Translations under genes and position numbers: made by a program
The notes under the pieces: generated by a model
Databases searched by the model: none
The model's input: the letters and a program-made list of their open reading frames with translations, nothing else
What the model was told of the DNA's origin: nothing
Source: Psychrobacter sp. P11F6
Lineage (GTDB): Bacteria > Pseudomonadota > Gammaproteobacteria > Pseudomonadales > Moraxellaceae
Length of the DNA: 64,000 nt
Assembly (NCBI RefSeq): GCF_001435295.1
Contig: NZ_CM003594.1
Span: 1,364,001 to 1,428,000 of the forward strand
Direction: 5' to 3'
In this document: one piece after another, positions 55,756 through 64,000 of the stretch
How the letters are laid out: every line of letters starts with the position of its first letter
Position numbering within the stretch: position 1 is the first letter of the stretch

Positions 55756-56148
55756 TTATACGACCAAACGAACTGTTTTGGCAGCGTCGAGTGAGGCATA
55801 CAGCACATTGACCTGATCGGCTGCTGTAAGATATAGATTGACCCGTGCTGAATGGAAGCGACCCGTTTTAGACGGTTTCACTTCTATCGAGGCCAAATCA
55901 AAATCAGGGAACTGACTGCCCAAGATAAGCTTCACTTCGTTGAGTAAGTTCTCACGCTCGCCTTCATGACCGATGATGCTAAGTGGATAGTTCATTGGAA
56001 AGTCCCAAAGCTCAGGATTTTGAATATCCGTCCTTTTGCCTGTGATCACACCTTGATTGGGCGTTAGGTTGGTCATTTTTACTGATTTTTCATTTGTTGG
56101 TGCTTGGTTGTTGTTTTGATTGGTGCTGTCTTTTGGATCGTCAGTCAT
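55756..56148 (-). CDS. DUF493 protein (YbeD-like)
   Basis: This 130-residue cytoplasmic protein has the DUF493/YbeD core: LWDFPMNYPLSIIGHEG, DLASIEVKPSKTGRFHSAR, ending in YASLDAAKTVRLVV. YbeD has an ACT-like ferredoxin fold and a regulatory role that is not well known. The first 40 residues are a polar, Asn-rich extension absent from E. coli YbeD. In E. coli ybeD precedes lipB, but here lipB is some 48 kb away. Confidence 0.88.
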   Translation of the reverse strand: MTDDPKDSTNQNNNQAPTNEKSVKMTNLTPNQGVITGKRTDIQNPELWDFPMNYPLSIIGHEGERENLLNEVKLILGSQFPDFDLASIEVKPSKTGRFHSARVNLYLTAADQVNVLYASLDAAKTVRLVV

Positions 56149-56332
56149 GATGTGTGCCTCGCTTTATTAAATGTTAGCTATTAGCATAAGAGCTTTATCC
56201 ACCATTTATAGTGGCACTAAACTTATAATTCAAGTGCTAACATGGCAATGACAGTATGCTATGGATCACTGTGATCTGTCATAAATTTTGCTCAGTCATC
56301 CATGCTAATCACACGCAAATACACCTATCAGC

Positions 56333-57031
56333 TCATTTTTTATAAGCACAAACAGCGACATAATCCCCACGGTCGTAGCCTTCGACGACTTCTTGCACCT
56401 TGTCATTGGCATACATAGGATGGGTCAGTAAGGTTTGTGCATACTCAAAATCGACGAAACCATAGGCTTGCATCAGCGCGATTTTTTCATCAGAGGTGCG
56501 CCAATTTGCTGATTTAACCAGCTCAATAGGATAGGGGTCAGCAGGAGAGATATGCGCAAGTAGCGGATGCTCCCAAGTATTTAATGAGCTTGCCAAATTA
56601 TATAAGCTCGCAAAACCGCTTTCTTTTGGCACATCGATAACAATCAATTTGCCGCCCGTTTTTAAGGCATCAAATGCTTTTTTAATACAGATATCCAAAT
56701 CGTTGATGTAGCTGACACTGCCGTTAAACATGATGATATCAAACTTATTTGGCTCAATATCGCAAGTCTCGGCAGGACTAATATCCACTTGCAGACCGCG
56801 TTTTTCGGCAATGGCGGCCATGTCTTTAGAAGGCTCAATGCCGTGCCTGATATGGATATCATAATCCTGCGCCAATAGTGACTCAAGCAGTCCACTACCG
56901 CAGCCGATAGACAATATCTCACTGTCCTTATCTAAAAAATGAGCGACCAGTTTTAGCTCACTGGTCAGTAAGTTTTGGTTGTCAAAAAACCAGCTGTCAT
57001 ACGCGCTTGCGTGTTCATCGAATGCTGCCAT
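56333..57031 (-). CDS. SAM-dependent methyltransferase
   Basis: This 232-residue class I methyltransferase has motif I EILSIGCGSGLLESLLA, an acidic residue following (GIEPSKD), motif IV MFNGSVSYIND and a post-motif segment GGKLIVIDVPKES. The substrate is not identifiable. AAGGAGAAACATC is a strong ribosome site before the ATG. It lies downstream of tenA on the same strand, about 190 bp away across a dispersed repeat, so a role in thiamine metabolism is not implied. Confidence 0.85.
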   Translation of the reverse strand: MAAFDEHASAYDSWFFDNQNLLTSELKLVAHFLDKDSEILSIGCGSGLLESLLAQDYDIHIRHGIEPSKDMAAIAEKRGLQVDISPAETCDIEPNKFDIIMFNGSVSYINDLDICIKKAFDALKTGGKLIVIDVPKESGFASLYNLASSLNTWEHPLLAHISPADPYPIELVKSANWRTSDEKIALMQAYGFVDFEYAQTLLTHPMYANDKVQEVVEGYDRGDYVAVCAYKK

Positions 57032-57059
57032 GATGTTTCTCCTTGAGTATTTTTTGTTG

Positions 57060-57166
57060 TATCGTTAATCCACTATAAAAGAGTGACAGCGTTAACCTCG
57101 CTTAAAGTATTACTCATACATCTGCACTTGGTTGCCTTGTCACTGTTTTAAATTGAATCAACTATA
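57060..57166. repeat. 107-bp dispersed repeat, copy 2
   Basis: This unit aligns gap-free to 33231-33337. The right end, read inverted (TATAGTTGATTCAATTTAAA), resembles the left end of copy 1. It lies between tenA and the methyltransferase gene. Confidence 0.75.
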
Positions 57167-57219
57167 TTGAATAGTACGTGACGTTAAATTTGCCATAAAG
57201 CTAGCACCTTGCATAGGGG

Positions 57220-57867
57220 CTAGGACAGATCAAGCGCCTGCTGCCAAAAATTCACTTCCATACGTGAAGCAGTATTAAATAACTGTTTGAATTTGTCTGC
57301 CTGAGTGGGGTTGGCCTGCGCTAGTAGCGTATTAATCTGCGCTTCATTCTGCGCGGTAATCGCTTGAAATTCGTCACTGGCAAAGACATCAATCCATGGC
57401 TGGTAAGGATTGTCCGCGACAAAACCTTGTTCTTTAATGCGTTTGCCAATTTCGCCATAACCCATCAAACAAGGAGCAATCGCCGCATAAAGCTCAGCCA
57501 ATGAGCCTGACATCGCAGCGTCCAATAGGTAGCGGCTATAGGCAATAGTCACGGCAGATTCAGGGGCGCTTTCTACTTCTTTAAGTGGGATGTTCCACTC
57601 ATGACATAAATCGAGATACATGCCAATTTCCATATCGAGCATGGCGTTGATGCCCGCTTGACCGACTCGCATTTGTGCCAGCGTATCACTCTTATACACG
57701 CTCAACGCCATCACACGGGTATAGTGAATAAGATATAAATAGTCTTGCACAAGATAGTGACGAAAGCTGTCAGGGGCGAGCGTACCTGCCGTTAGCTGTT
57801 TGACAAAATCATGCTGAATATAGCCATCCCAAGTTGGGCAATTGTGGCGTAATGTTTGGTAGTTCAT
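57220..57867 (-). CDS. tenA: Thiaminase II / aminopyrimidine aminohydrolase TenA
   Basis: TenA hydrolyses aminopyrimidine breakdown products of thiamine so the pyrimidine can be salvaged. The protein (215 residues) has the all-helical TenA signature FRHYLVQDYLYLIHYTRVMAL, EIGMYLDLCHEW and the nucleophile cysteine in APCLMGYGEIG. The ATG at 57867 is chosen; a GTG at 57876 is in frame. A TPP riboswitch and a terminator lie upstream, which strongly supports a thiamine role. No other thi genes are nearby. Confidence 0.93.
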   Translation of the reverse strand: MNYQTLRHNCPTWDGYIQHDFVKQLTAGTLAPDSFRHYLVQDYLYLIHYTRVMALSVYKSDTLAQMRVGQAGINAMLDMEIGMYLDLCHEWNIPLKEVESAPESAVTIAYSRYLLDAAMSGSLAELYAAIAPCLMGYGEIGKRIKEQGFVADNPYQPWIDVFASDEFQAITAQNEAQINTLLAQANPTQADKFKQLFNTASRMEVNFWQQALDLS

Positions 57868-57931
57868 AGTGTTCACTTACTGTTATAAAATGCGAGTAAG
57901 CAAAGAGTAGGAGGTGATCAGTAAGCAAGCA

Positions 57932-57975
57932 CAAAAAAACCTTACCAGATTATGTGAATAAACTGGCAAGGCTTG
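57932..57975 (-). terminator. Riboswitch-linked terminator before tenA
   Basis: On the minus strand CCTTGCCAG / CTGGTAAGG (one wobble pair) is followed by TTTTTTT. It sits between the TPP riboswitch and tenA, and so is the likely expression platform: TPP binding should favour it and stop tenA transcription. Confidence 0.8.
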
Positions 57976-58020
57976 CTTAGCAATAGATGCTTAAGAGGTG
58001 TGCTATAAAATGTCACGCTT

Positions 58021-58119
58021 GTTTCCTACGTCAGTGCTAACTGCATCAGGTTCGCGGGTAACTCTCAGCCATGATTTTGAATTGTAGTTAAAGCATCAAA
58101 ATCAAAGCACCCCGACAAG
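58021..58119 (-). ncRNA. TPP riboswitch (THI element)
   Basis: The minus strand shows the conserved THI-element pieces in order: TCGGGGTGC, then a variable stem, GGCTGAGA, then ACCCGCGAACCTGATGC, and AGTTAGCACTGACGTAGGAA in the last arm. All key TPP-binding segments are present. It lies 150 bp upstream of tenA with a terminator between. Regulation would be by transcription termination at high TPP. Confidence 0.95.
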
Positions 58120-58497
58120 GTTTATTTTTCAGAAATAGATATAAAGTTTACATAAGTTTAAACTGCTCGTGCTTAAGCAATCGGCTCTATGGTAGACGAA
58201 TTCAGCCATCATTAGCAAGTAATGCGCAAAAAACCATGAATAAAGGTTGTCTTACAAGCGTAAATAGACAGGATTTTACCTTTTATTAAGCTGGTCAAGT
58301 AACACGAGAATGGCGAGAGAAATCACTATTTTCAAATGTATTTTTTATTCATAAAGGCTCTACTATTGCCTATAGTATTTAGCTGCTTGAAGTTAGGATA
58401 TATAAAAAATATCTCATAAATTAAGGCAATACGTTTATGGGATATTATCTCATTTAGCATTGATTACTTTAAGCTTTATAGGCGTTCAGCTAAGAGG
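58120..58497. other. Gene-free stretch upstream of the tenA riboswitch
   Basis: These 378 bp lie between the TPP riboswitch and the bestrophin-like gene stop. The tenA promoter must be here. Nothing else was recognised. Confidence 0.4.
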
Positions 58498-59424
58498 CTA
58501 TGGTAAATAGCCATTGATAGGAGTGATCTCAGGCGGAATATCTGCCTCTTCTAGTGCTTCTCGCAGATTGATCTCGATAGTACGCGACAATGCAGTCAGG
58601 GGTAGTTTGTTGGCGGCTAAGCCGAAAGGCTCTTCTAGCTCTTCACTGAGGGCATCTAAACCAAAAAAGGTATAAGCGATCACGGCACAAATCAGTGGGG
58701 TCACCCAACCGAGCGAGGCCACCAAGCCAAAAGGCAACATGATGCAATACAGATAGGTCGTGCGATGGACCAGCAGCATATAAGCAAACGGCAGCGGTGT
58801 ATTATGAATGCGCTCGCAGGCCGCCAATACAATGGTCATAGACGTCAGGCGCTCGTCCATGTTCTGTATGACTTGCTCTGACACCAGTCCTTGACGCCGA
58901 ATGTCGCCGAGCTGCTTACCCATGAGGCGCATGATGTAATCAGGTAGGTTGCGCGCTTGGCGCATACTATCATGGTGTTTCGATGCGACAAAAGGCTCGA
59001 CATCATGCCAAGGTGACGAGCCGCGCAGGCGATGGCGCACAGCATGCGCAAAAGCAATGGTCAGGTAAACCATCGTTCGCCCAGTCTCGTGCCCATTCTC
59101 GGTATCAGCATCTATAAAAGAAAGCACTTGACGGGTTAAGCTACGCGCATCATATACCAACTGACCCCAAAGCCCTCGAGCTTCCCACCAGCGTTGATAA
59201 CTGGCATTGTTACGAAAACCAAGAAATAGCGACAACGCGATTCCTAGCAAGGTAAAAGGAGCCATACCATAATAAGGAAAAGAGTCAGGAAGCCAGTGCT
59301 GAATAATTGTTATAAGTGTGCTGAGAAGCGCGATCAGCAAAATTTGCGGATAAATTTTTGGAATGACAGAGCCGTGCAGGGTAAAAAGTATCTTGAGAGC
59401 GTTTGGGGTTTGCCGGACAATCAT
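58498..59424 (-). CDS. Bestrophin-like channel (YneE/UPF0187)
   Basis: This 308-residue membrane protein has the bestrophin-family signature FLGFRNNASYQRWWEARGLWG, followed by further helices and SLGWVTPLICAVIAYTFFGLDALSEELEEPFG in two adjacent segments. Bacterial relatives form pentameric ion channels; anion or cation preference cannot be told from sequence. AGGAAAC precedes the ATG. It is a single gene downstream of map, 178 bp away on the same strand. Confidence 0.9.
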   Translation of the reverse strand: MIVRQTPNALKILFTLHGSVIPKIYPQILLIALLSTLITIIQHWLPDSFPYYGMAPFTLLGIALSLFLGFRNNASYQRWWEARGLWGQLVYDARSLTRQVLSFIDADTENGHETGRTMVYLTIAFAHAVRHRLRGSSPWHDVEPFVASKHHDSMRQARNLPDYIMRLMGKQLGDIRRQGLVSEQVIQNMDERLTSMTIVLAACERIHNTPLPFAYMLLVHRTTYLYCIMLPFGLVASLGWVTPLICAVIAYTFFGLDALSEELEEPFGLAANKLPLTALSRTIEINLREALEEADIPPEITPINGYLP

Positions 59425-59602
59425 GTCAGTTTCCTATCGATGGCATGTATAAAAAAGCGATGGCAGAGGTATCAATCAGCGTATACTCAAATCATCGCGA
59501 CCTATCATATCAGTAGTTACCAATATGGCAATAATAAGATGACACTTAAATACTTAAATCACTTTTGTATTGCGCAGCAGCAAGGAAAACTGTAAGCACG
59601 CT

Positions 59603-60376
59603 CTAAAGGGTCTCTTCTTCACGCAGCGTCAGCACTTCATAACCATCGGCAGTCACCGCGATGGTATGCTCCCATTGGGCAGAAAGCTTTTTGTCTGCAG
59701 TCACCACCGTCCAGCCGTCTTTTTTCATTTTTACTTTGGCTTTGCCTTGATTAATCATTGGCTCAATAGTAAAGGTCATACCTTGTTCTAGAACCAAGCC
59801 TGCACCTGCGCGACCATAATGTAAAACTTCAGGCTGTTCGTGCATTTCGCGACCGATACCATGCCCGCAGTATTCTCTAACGACAGAGTAACCGTGCTGT
59901 TGGGCATGGCTTTGAATGGCATGCCCGACATCACCGAGCGTTGTGCCCGGCTTGACCACACGGATACCTGCCCACATGGCCTCATAAGTGTTATCGACGA
60001 GGCGTTTTGTTAAGGGCATCACATCGCCAATCATATACATTTTGCTAGAGTCGGCAATAAAACCGCCTTTTTCTAAAGTAATGTCTACATTGATGATATC
60101 GCCTGATTTTAGGAATTGGTTGTTTGAGGGTACACCATGACAAACCACTTGATTGACAGAAGTATTGAGCACGTATTGGTAGCCGTATTGACCTTTGCTG
60201 GCAGGTCGCGCCTGCAAAACATTCACAATATAGCGCTCGACTAAATCATTGACAGTCATTGTGGAGATGCCAGCGACCATGTGCGTATCTAGGTAAGCAA
60301 AAACCGATGCCAATAAGCGTCCAGACTCACGCATGATGGCCAAGTCTTCAGGTGTTTTTAGCGCGATTTTAGCCAT
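59603..60376 (-). CDS. map: Methionine aminopeptidase type I
   Basis: MAP removes the initiator methionine from nascent proteins in the cytoplasm. The protein is 257 residues. All metal-ligand residues can be seen: the aspartates in INVDITLE and FIADSSKMY, the histidine in CGHGIGREMH, and glutamates in FTIEPMIN and QWEHTIAV. CHGVPSNN is the substrate-side histidine. The gene starts inside the last codons of the ParD-like gene (8-bp overlap). As rpsB is not adjacent, this may be a second map; a single map would have to be excluded by checking the rest of the genome. Confidence 0.94.
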   Translation of the reverse strand: MAKIALKTPEDLAIMRESGRLLASVFAYLDTHMVAGISTMTVNDLVERYIVNVLQARPASKGQYGYQYVLNTSVNQVVCHGVPSNNQFLKSGDIINVDITLEKGGFIADSSKMYMIGDVMPLTKRLVDNTYEAMWAGIRVVKPGTTLGDVGHAIQSHAQQHGYSVVREYCGHGIGREMHEQPEVLHYGRAGAGLVLEQGMTFTIEPMINQGKAKVKMKKDGWTVVTADKKLSAQWEHTIAVTADGYEVLTLREEETL

Positions 60377-60575
60377 CGATAAGATTTCCTATATTAACAT
60401 CTGCTCGTTTTAACTGCTCGCTGATGATATCGGTATAAGATGCGTGAGGATTGGCCTCGGCCAACATACCTATTTTTATCCAATACTCTGCCTGCGCGTT
60501 AATCGAACGTACCATTACCGCACTGGCTTTACGAAGCTCTTCGTGTAGTGTGTCATCAATTTTAACAATACCCAT
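60369..60575 (-). CDS. ParD-like protein coupled to map
   Basis: This 68-residue protein has the ParD_like family pattern: MGIVKIDDTLHEELRKASAVM, here residues 1-20 and onward, then RSINAQAEYWIKIGMLAEANP. The N-terminal strand-helix-helix shape fits a ribbon-helix-helix DNA-binding fold, as in antitoxins. The ATG at 60575 has AGG upstream (CTAGGTAAAACA); longer starts give a frame unlike the family. Its stop overlaps the map start, so the two are translationally coupled. It may repress the operon; no ParE toxin is present. Confidence 0.85.
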   Translation of the reverse strand: MGIVKIDDTLHEELRKASAVMVRSINAQAEYWIKIGMLAEANPHASYTDIISEQLKRADVNIGNLIDG

Positions 60576-60704
60576 TGTTTTACCTAGTATATGAAATGTA
60601 TACGAATCATATATATTGTATAGTGCCATTGCAAGCTCGTTCTTGTATTCCTTGATGAAGACATGTAGTTATAGCATTAGCATTCGAGCCATCAAATCGA
60701 TGAC

Positions 60705-60736
60705 ACAAAAAAGCCGAGATAAACTCGGCTTTTTTA
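60705..60736 (-). terminator. Intrinsic terminator after rpoD
   Basis: A perfect 10-bp stem (AAAAGCCGAG / CTCGGCTTTT) with a 5-nt loop is flanked by A and T runs, so it can act in both directions. It lies 24 bp after the rpoD stop. Confidence 0.88.
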
Positions 60737-60759
60737 TTGGTGCTTAATTTGCTTTATTA

Positions 60760-62676
60760 TTAATCATTCTCTAAGAATGAACGCAGATGCTCAGAACGTG
60801 ACGGATGACGCAATTTACGCAGTGCTTTTGCCTCAATCTGACGAATACGCTCACGTGTTACGTCAAACTGCTTACCTACTTCTTCCAAGGTATGATCCGT
60901 TGGCATGTCGATACCAAAGCGCATTTTTAGCACGCGTGCTTCACGCTCAGTCAGATTGCCCAATACATCACGAGTCGCTTCACGCAGACCAGCTGCGGTC
61001 GCATCATCAACAGGGCTTGAGATAGTACCATCTTCGATGAAATCACCTAGATGCGAGTCTTCATCATCACCGATTGGTGTCTCCATCGAAATAGGTTCTT
61101 TGGCGATCTTCAGTACTTTACGGACTTTAACTTCGTCCATCTCTAAGCGTTCACCTAATTCCTCAGGCGTTGGCTCGCGTCCCATTTCTTGTAGCAACTG
61201 ACGAGAAACACGGTTTATTTTGTTAATGGTCTCGATCATATGTACAGGAATACGAATGGTACGCGCTTGGTCAGCGATAGAGCGGGTAATCGCCTGACGA
61301 ATCCACCATGTGGCATAGGTCGAGAACTTATAACCACGGCGGTATTCAAATTTATCGACTGCTTTCATCAGACCGATGTTACCTTCTTGGATTAGATCCA
61401 AGAACTGTAGACCACGGTTGGTATATTTCTTCGCGATAGAAATAACCAGACGCAGGTTAGCTTCGACCATTTCTTTTTTGGCGCGGCGAGCTTTTGCTTC
61501 ACCGACTGCCATACGGCGCGCGACATCTTTCATGTCGTGGATTTTCATGTCGAGCTGTTGCTCGTAGTCACGAATGCGACGTTGCAATAAAATAACATCA
61601 TCAGTGACTTTTTCTAGCGTACCAGCAAATGCAGGCTTACCTTTGATGCGCTCAATCAGCCAATCGACGTTGGTTTCGTTGCTAGGGAAAGTCTTACGGA
61701 ACTCTTCACGTGGCATACGTCCACGGCGAATCACCAAACGCATGATTTGACGTTCTTGCTTACGCACGTCGTCATAGACATCATGCATGATGGCCATCAC
61801 TTGGTCTGACAAGCGATTGTTCAACTTTAGCATCATAAAGCGTTCGGCAAGTAGGGCATAAGCAGTATCTGCTTCTGTGCTACCACGACCATAATCTAGC
61901 AAGGCTTGCTTGGCTTTAATAAATAAGTGTTCGATTTCTTCTAGACGCAGACGTACTTCTTCAGGATCGATACCGCTGGTTTCTTCTTCAGCTTCCTCTT
62001 CAACGTCGTCTTCATCCTCGTCCTCATCATCAAGCGCCGCTGCTTTGGCTTTTGCTTTGATCACAGGCGGATTTTCTTTTTCTTCTTTGATGCGTTCACG
62101 TTCTTCTTTTGCTGCCTCTTTTGCTTCTTGGGCAGCGATTTTGTCTGCTTCGGTCTCAGGATCTAAAAAGCCAGTAATGACGTCAGAAAGCTTTTTTTCA
62201 CCATCTTGTACTTTTTGATACTCATCAAGGACGAACTGTACGGTACCCGGCCAGTAAGACATCGCATGCTGTACGTCACGAATGCCTTCTTCGATACGCT
62301 TGGCAATGGCGATCTCACCTTCACGGGTCAATAGATCAACCGTACCCATTTCACGCATATACATACGCACAGGGTCAGTGGTGCGACCCGGCTCAGTCTC
62401 AACAGAGGCCAATACCGCCGCTGCCTCATCCGCTGCCATGTCATCATCACTTGAATCGTCGTTCATCAAGATGTCATCGGCATCAGGCGCAGATTCAAAG
62501 ATTTTGATACCAACGTCGGTCAGCATTTGCACAATATCTTCGATCTGATCGCTTTCGGTAATAGAGTCGGGCAGTTGGTCATTCACCTCAGCATAGGTGA
62601 GATAGCCTTGCTCTTTACCCATTTGGATTAAGGTGGCCAGTTGAGATGTGGACTTAGAAACTGACTTATCGTTCAT
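60760..62676 (-). CDS. rpoD: RNA polymerase sigma-70 factor RpoD
   Basis: RpoD is the housekeeping sigma factor. Region 1.1 ([18 protein letters not shown]), region 1.2 ([20 protein letters not shown]), the non-conserved region with a very acidic stretch ([17 protein letters not shown]), regions 2-3 ([20 protein letters not shown]) and region 4 HTH ([20 protein letters not shown]) are complete; the total is 638 residues. The ATG at 62676 gives [10 protein letters not shown], fitting Moraxellaceae RpoD; an ATG at 62703 would add nine residues. It follows dnaG on the same strand, the usual macromolecular-synthesis order. Confidence 0.97.
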   Translation of the reverse strand: MNDKSVSKSTSQLATLIQMGKEQGYLTYAEVNDQLPDSITESDQIEDIVQMLTDVGIKIFESAPDADDILMNDDSSDDDMAADEAAAVLASVETEPGRTTDPVRMYMREMGTVDLLTREGEIAIAKRIEEGIRDVQHAMSYWPGTVQFVLDEYQKVQDGEKKLSDVITGFLDPETEADKIAAQEAKEAAKEERERIKEEKENPPVIKAKAKAAALDDEDEDEDDVEEEAEEETSGIDPEEVRLRLEEIEHLFIKAKQALLDYGRGSTEADTAYALLAERFMMLKLNNRLSDQVMAIMHDVYDDVRKQERQIMRLVIRRGRMPREEFRKTFPSNETNVDWLIERIKGKPAFAGTLEKVTDDVILLQRRIRDYEQQLDMKIHDMKDVARRMAVGEAKARRAKKEMVEANLRLVISIAKKYTNRGLQFLDLIQEGNIGLMKAVDKFEYRRGYKFSTYATWWIRQAITRSIADQARTIRIPVHMIETINKINRVSRQLLQEMGREPTPEELGERLEMDEVKVRKVLKIAKEPISMETPIGDDEDSHLGDFIEDGTISSPVDDATAAGLREATRDVLGNLTEREARVLKMRFGIDMPTDHTLEEVGKQFDVTRERIRQIEAKALRKLRHPSRSEHLRSFLEND

Positions 62677-63207
62677 AAATACTCGCTTACTTGCATCGGA
62701 CATTTTTATATTGTGACGCGCTATCGCTCGCTCAGTGCGTTGATATAATCAATCGATTCATCAAAATATGGCGTAGAGGTTGTCAATAATATCAAAAATG
62801 AGTTGATATGAATAAAGGCTCAAAATACTACAATTACAATGCTAAAAAACTGCTAGAAATTAGTAACGCTAAAAACTCTTCAAGATAACATTATCTAAAA
62901 AATAATATATAAAAATAACGGTCCCTAAAAACGGATACTTCAAAATAATATCTAAAATTTGTGCTTAATGAGGCGGATTATCGCCATCTATTAAATTGGG
63001 CTATAAATAGTTAGCGACACAGTTTAACACACACCAGCGTAATCAAGCACGAGGTAGTGATATCTACCGACCGTTTTTTACTGATTATTTGCTATCAGTT
63101 GAATGATTAAATGGCAATACATGCTATTGGGCATAATCATTAGTAGTGGGGGCAGCCGCTATACTTTTAAAGGGTTGGAGATTTTTTAGCAAAAATAATG
63201 GCAAACG
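62677..63207. other. Gene-free stretch between dnaG and rpoD
   Basis: These 531 bp are AT-rich. No terminator was seen after dnaG, and a perfect inverted repeat AGATAA / TTATCT lies at 62883-62896. The length suggests a separate rpoD promoter. No gene is seen. Confidence 0.45.
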
Positions 63208-64000
63208 TTAAGATTTGACGGTAACCATCTGCGCTGACTGCTCAGCTTGCTGCGCGCGTAGCCAATCATTTAATAATTGCGACTGCTTACGGACAATCGC
63301 CAGCTTGATATGATCAGGATTTTTGATGAGCTCTTGCATCTTTTTTTGCAGATGTAACTTGAGCAACTGCATCACCAAGTTTTCGATCAACTCATCCAAG
63401 CTCAAAATATTTCTGCCAATTAATGTCTTATAAAATCCGCCCCAGCTACGGCTAAGTGTCTCTTGGGTGATTGGCTTGACATTAGACAATATAAAGTGTG
63501 CGGCGGCGTTGGCATCTTTGGGTAAATGATTCAGGCAGCGTTTGATGGTGCTAACGATATCCAGCAAGGCGATATCTTGCAAATCTTCCCAAGCAAGCGG
63601 ACGCAAGATGTCAGGCGCGGCTTTTTGCTTGATGTGTGCTGGCAGCTGTAAATCATTAATACCTGCCTGCTGCCAAATGGCTTCGATAGGGTCTTCAATT
63701 AAGGCGCGTGGCTGAAACAAAAAACAAAGTTGCAATTGCTGACTGATGGTCATGTCACCATCAAAATCTACCAGCGCATCTCTTGCATCTTTATTTTGGC
63801 TACGTTTACCACCCAGCTTCTGATAGACGTCATTGTTCAGCAAATAGCGAAAGCTACTGCCTTTAGGTAATGCAGTGGTCAAGGCACGTACTTGTGACAT
63901 GAGCTTGGCTTTGCCTTCTGCCAAGGTTAAATCGTAACGCTCGCTTAAATAGGCAAAAATATACTGTGACAATGGCATGGCATTCGCGATTTGCTCACGC
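63208..64000 (-). CDS. dnaG: DNA primase DnaG, C-terminal part (partial)
   Basis: The frame is open to the right edge, so the 5' part of the gene lies outside. The visible 264 codons cover the end of the polymerase core (AMPLSQYIFAYLSERYDL, EGKAKLMSQVRALTTALPKG) and the C-terminal helicase-binding region (LDIVSTIKRCLNHLP, LSRSWGGFYKTLIGRN) that binds DnaB. An internal ATG at 63978 should not be taken as the start. The order dnaG-rpoD matches the macromolecular-synthesis operon (rpsU-dnaG-rpoD). Confidence 0.88.
   Translation of the reverse strand, partial: REQIANAMPLSQYIFAYLSERYDLTLAEGKAKLMSQVRALTTALPKGSSFRYLLNNDVYQKLGGKRSQNKDARDALVDFDGDMTISQQLQLCFLFQPRALIEDPIEAIWQQAGINDLQLPAHIKQKAAPDILRPLAWEDLQDIALLDIVSTIKRCLNHLPKDANAAAHFILSNVKPITQETLSRSWGGFYKTLIGRNILSLDELIENLVMQLLKLHLQKKMQELIKNPDHIKLAIVRKQSQLLNDWLRAQQAEQSAQMVTVKS

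Noticed and set aside
61900-62220. Serine-rich plus-strand frame inside rpoD
   Set aside because: It is the complement of the acidic stretch of RpoD; a codon-pattern artefact.

Overview
The window is about 64 kb of a Moraxellaceae chromosome, most likely Psychrobacter. This is an inference from moderate-to-low GC, from gene types such as a PilB-like MsrAB fusion, a ParD-like/Map pair and a stand-alone gspL-gspM pair, and from the dispersed palindromic repeats. No rRNA operon, complete tRNA, CRISPR array, complete insertion sequence or prophage was found.

Region 1 (1-5200) looks accessory. It holds a divergent copper-resistance locus: a CopZ-like chaperone leaving the left edge, then copA and cueR, with two face-to-face MerR-type promoters between copZ and copA. 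A 430-bp gene-free stretch follows, with a tRNA 3'-end-like remnant and core-site-like heptamers, and then an ABC-F ATPase. Region 2 (5300-23900) is mostly housekeeping and stress genes: ppa, lipB, a 170-bp MITE-like element, an aldehyde dehydrogenase, a two-gene betaine/choline ABC importer (binding protein fused to permease), a three-domain Trx-MsrA-MsrB lipoprotein, pncB, xseA-xseB, a lipoprotein, an alpha/beta hydrolase, zapE, a nitroreductase, gpsA and sixA.

Region 3 (24000-43500) holds gspL-gspM, a membrane protein, pyrD, cvpA, purF, azlC-azlD, a MATE transporter, yajC-secD-secF, a CNNM/CorC-type membrane protein, a small exported protein and a 999-residue lytic transglycosylase with seven LysM repeats. 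Region 4 (43600-48400) has an MltF-like transglycosylase convergent to it, a gene-poor kilobase with a large hairpin and an 11-bp triple repeat, a NIF3-family protein and a DegS/DegQ-like protease.

Region 5 (48500-55500) is the class Ia ribonucleotide reductase locus in the unusual order nrdA - 2.8 kb of accessory genes - nrdB - 2Fe-2S ferredoxin. The inserted genes are a 58-aa protein, a KTSC-like protein, a DUF6680-like membrane protein, a RelB/RelE-type toxin-antitoxin pair and an unrecognised 127-aa protein, and the stretch carries several palindromic repeats. Region 6 (55700-64000) has a DUF493 protein, a methyltransferase, tenA behind a TPP riboswitch with a terminator, a bestrophin-like channel, a ParD-like gene overlapping a methionine aminopeptidase, rpoD, and the 3' part of dnaG running off the right edge.

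The best candidates for less-described biology are the split nrd locus and its cargo, the ParD-like/Map coupling, the MITE-like repeats, and a perfect 14-bp intercistronic hairpin between gpsA and sixA. I did not find a clearly new multi-gene system.
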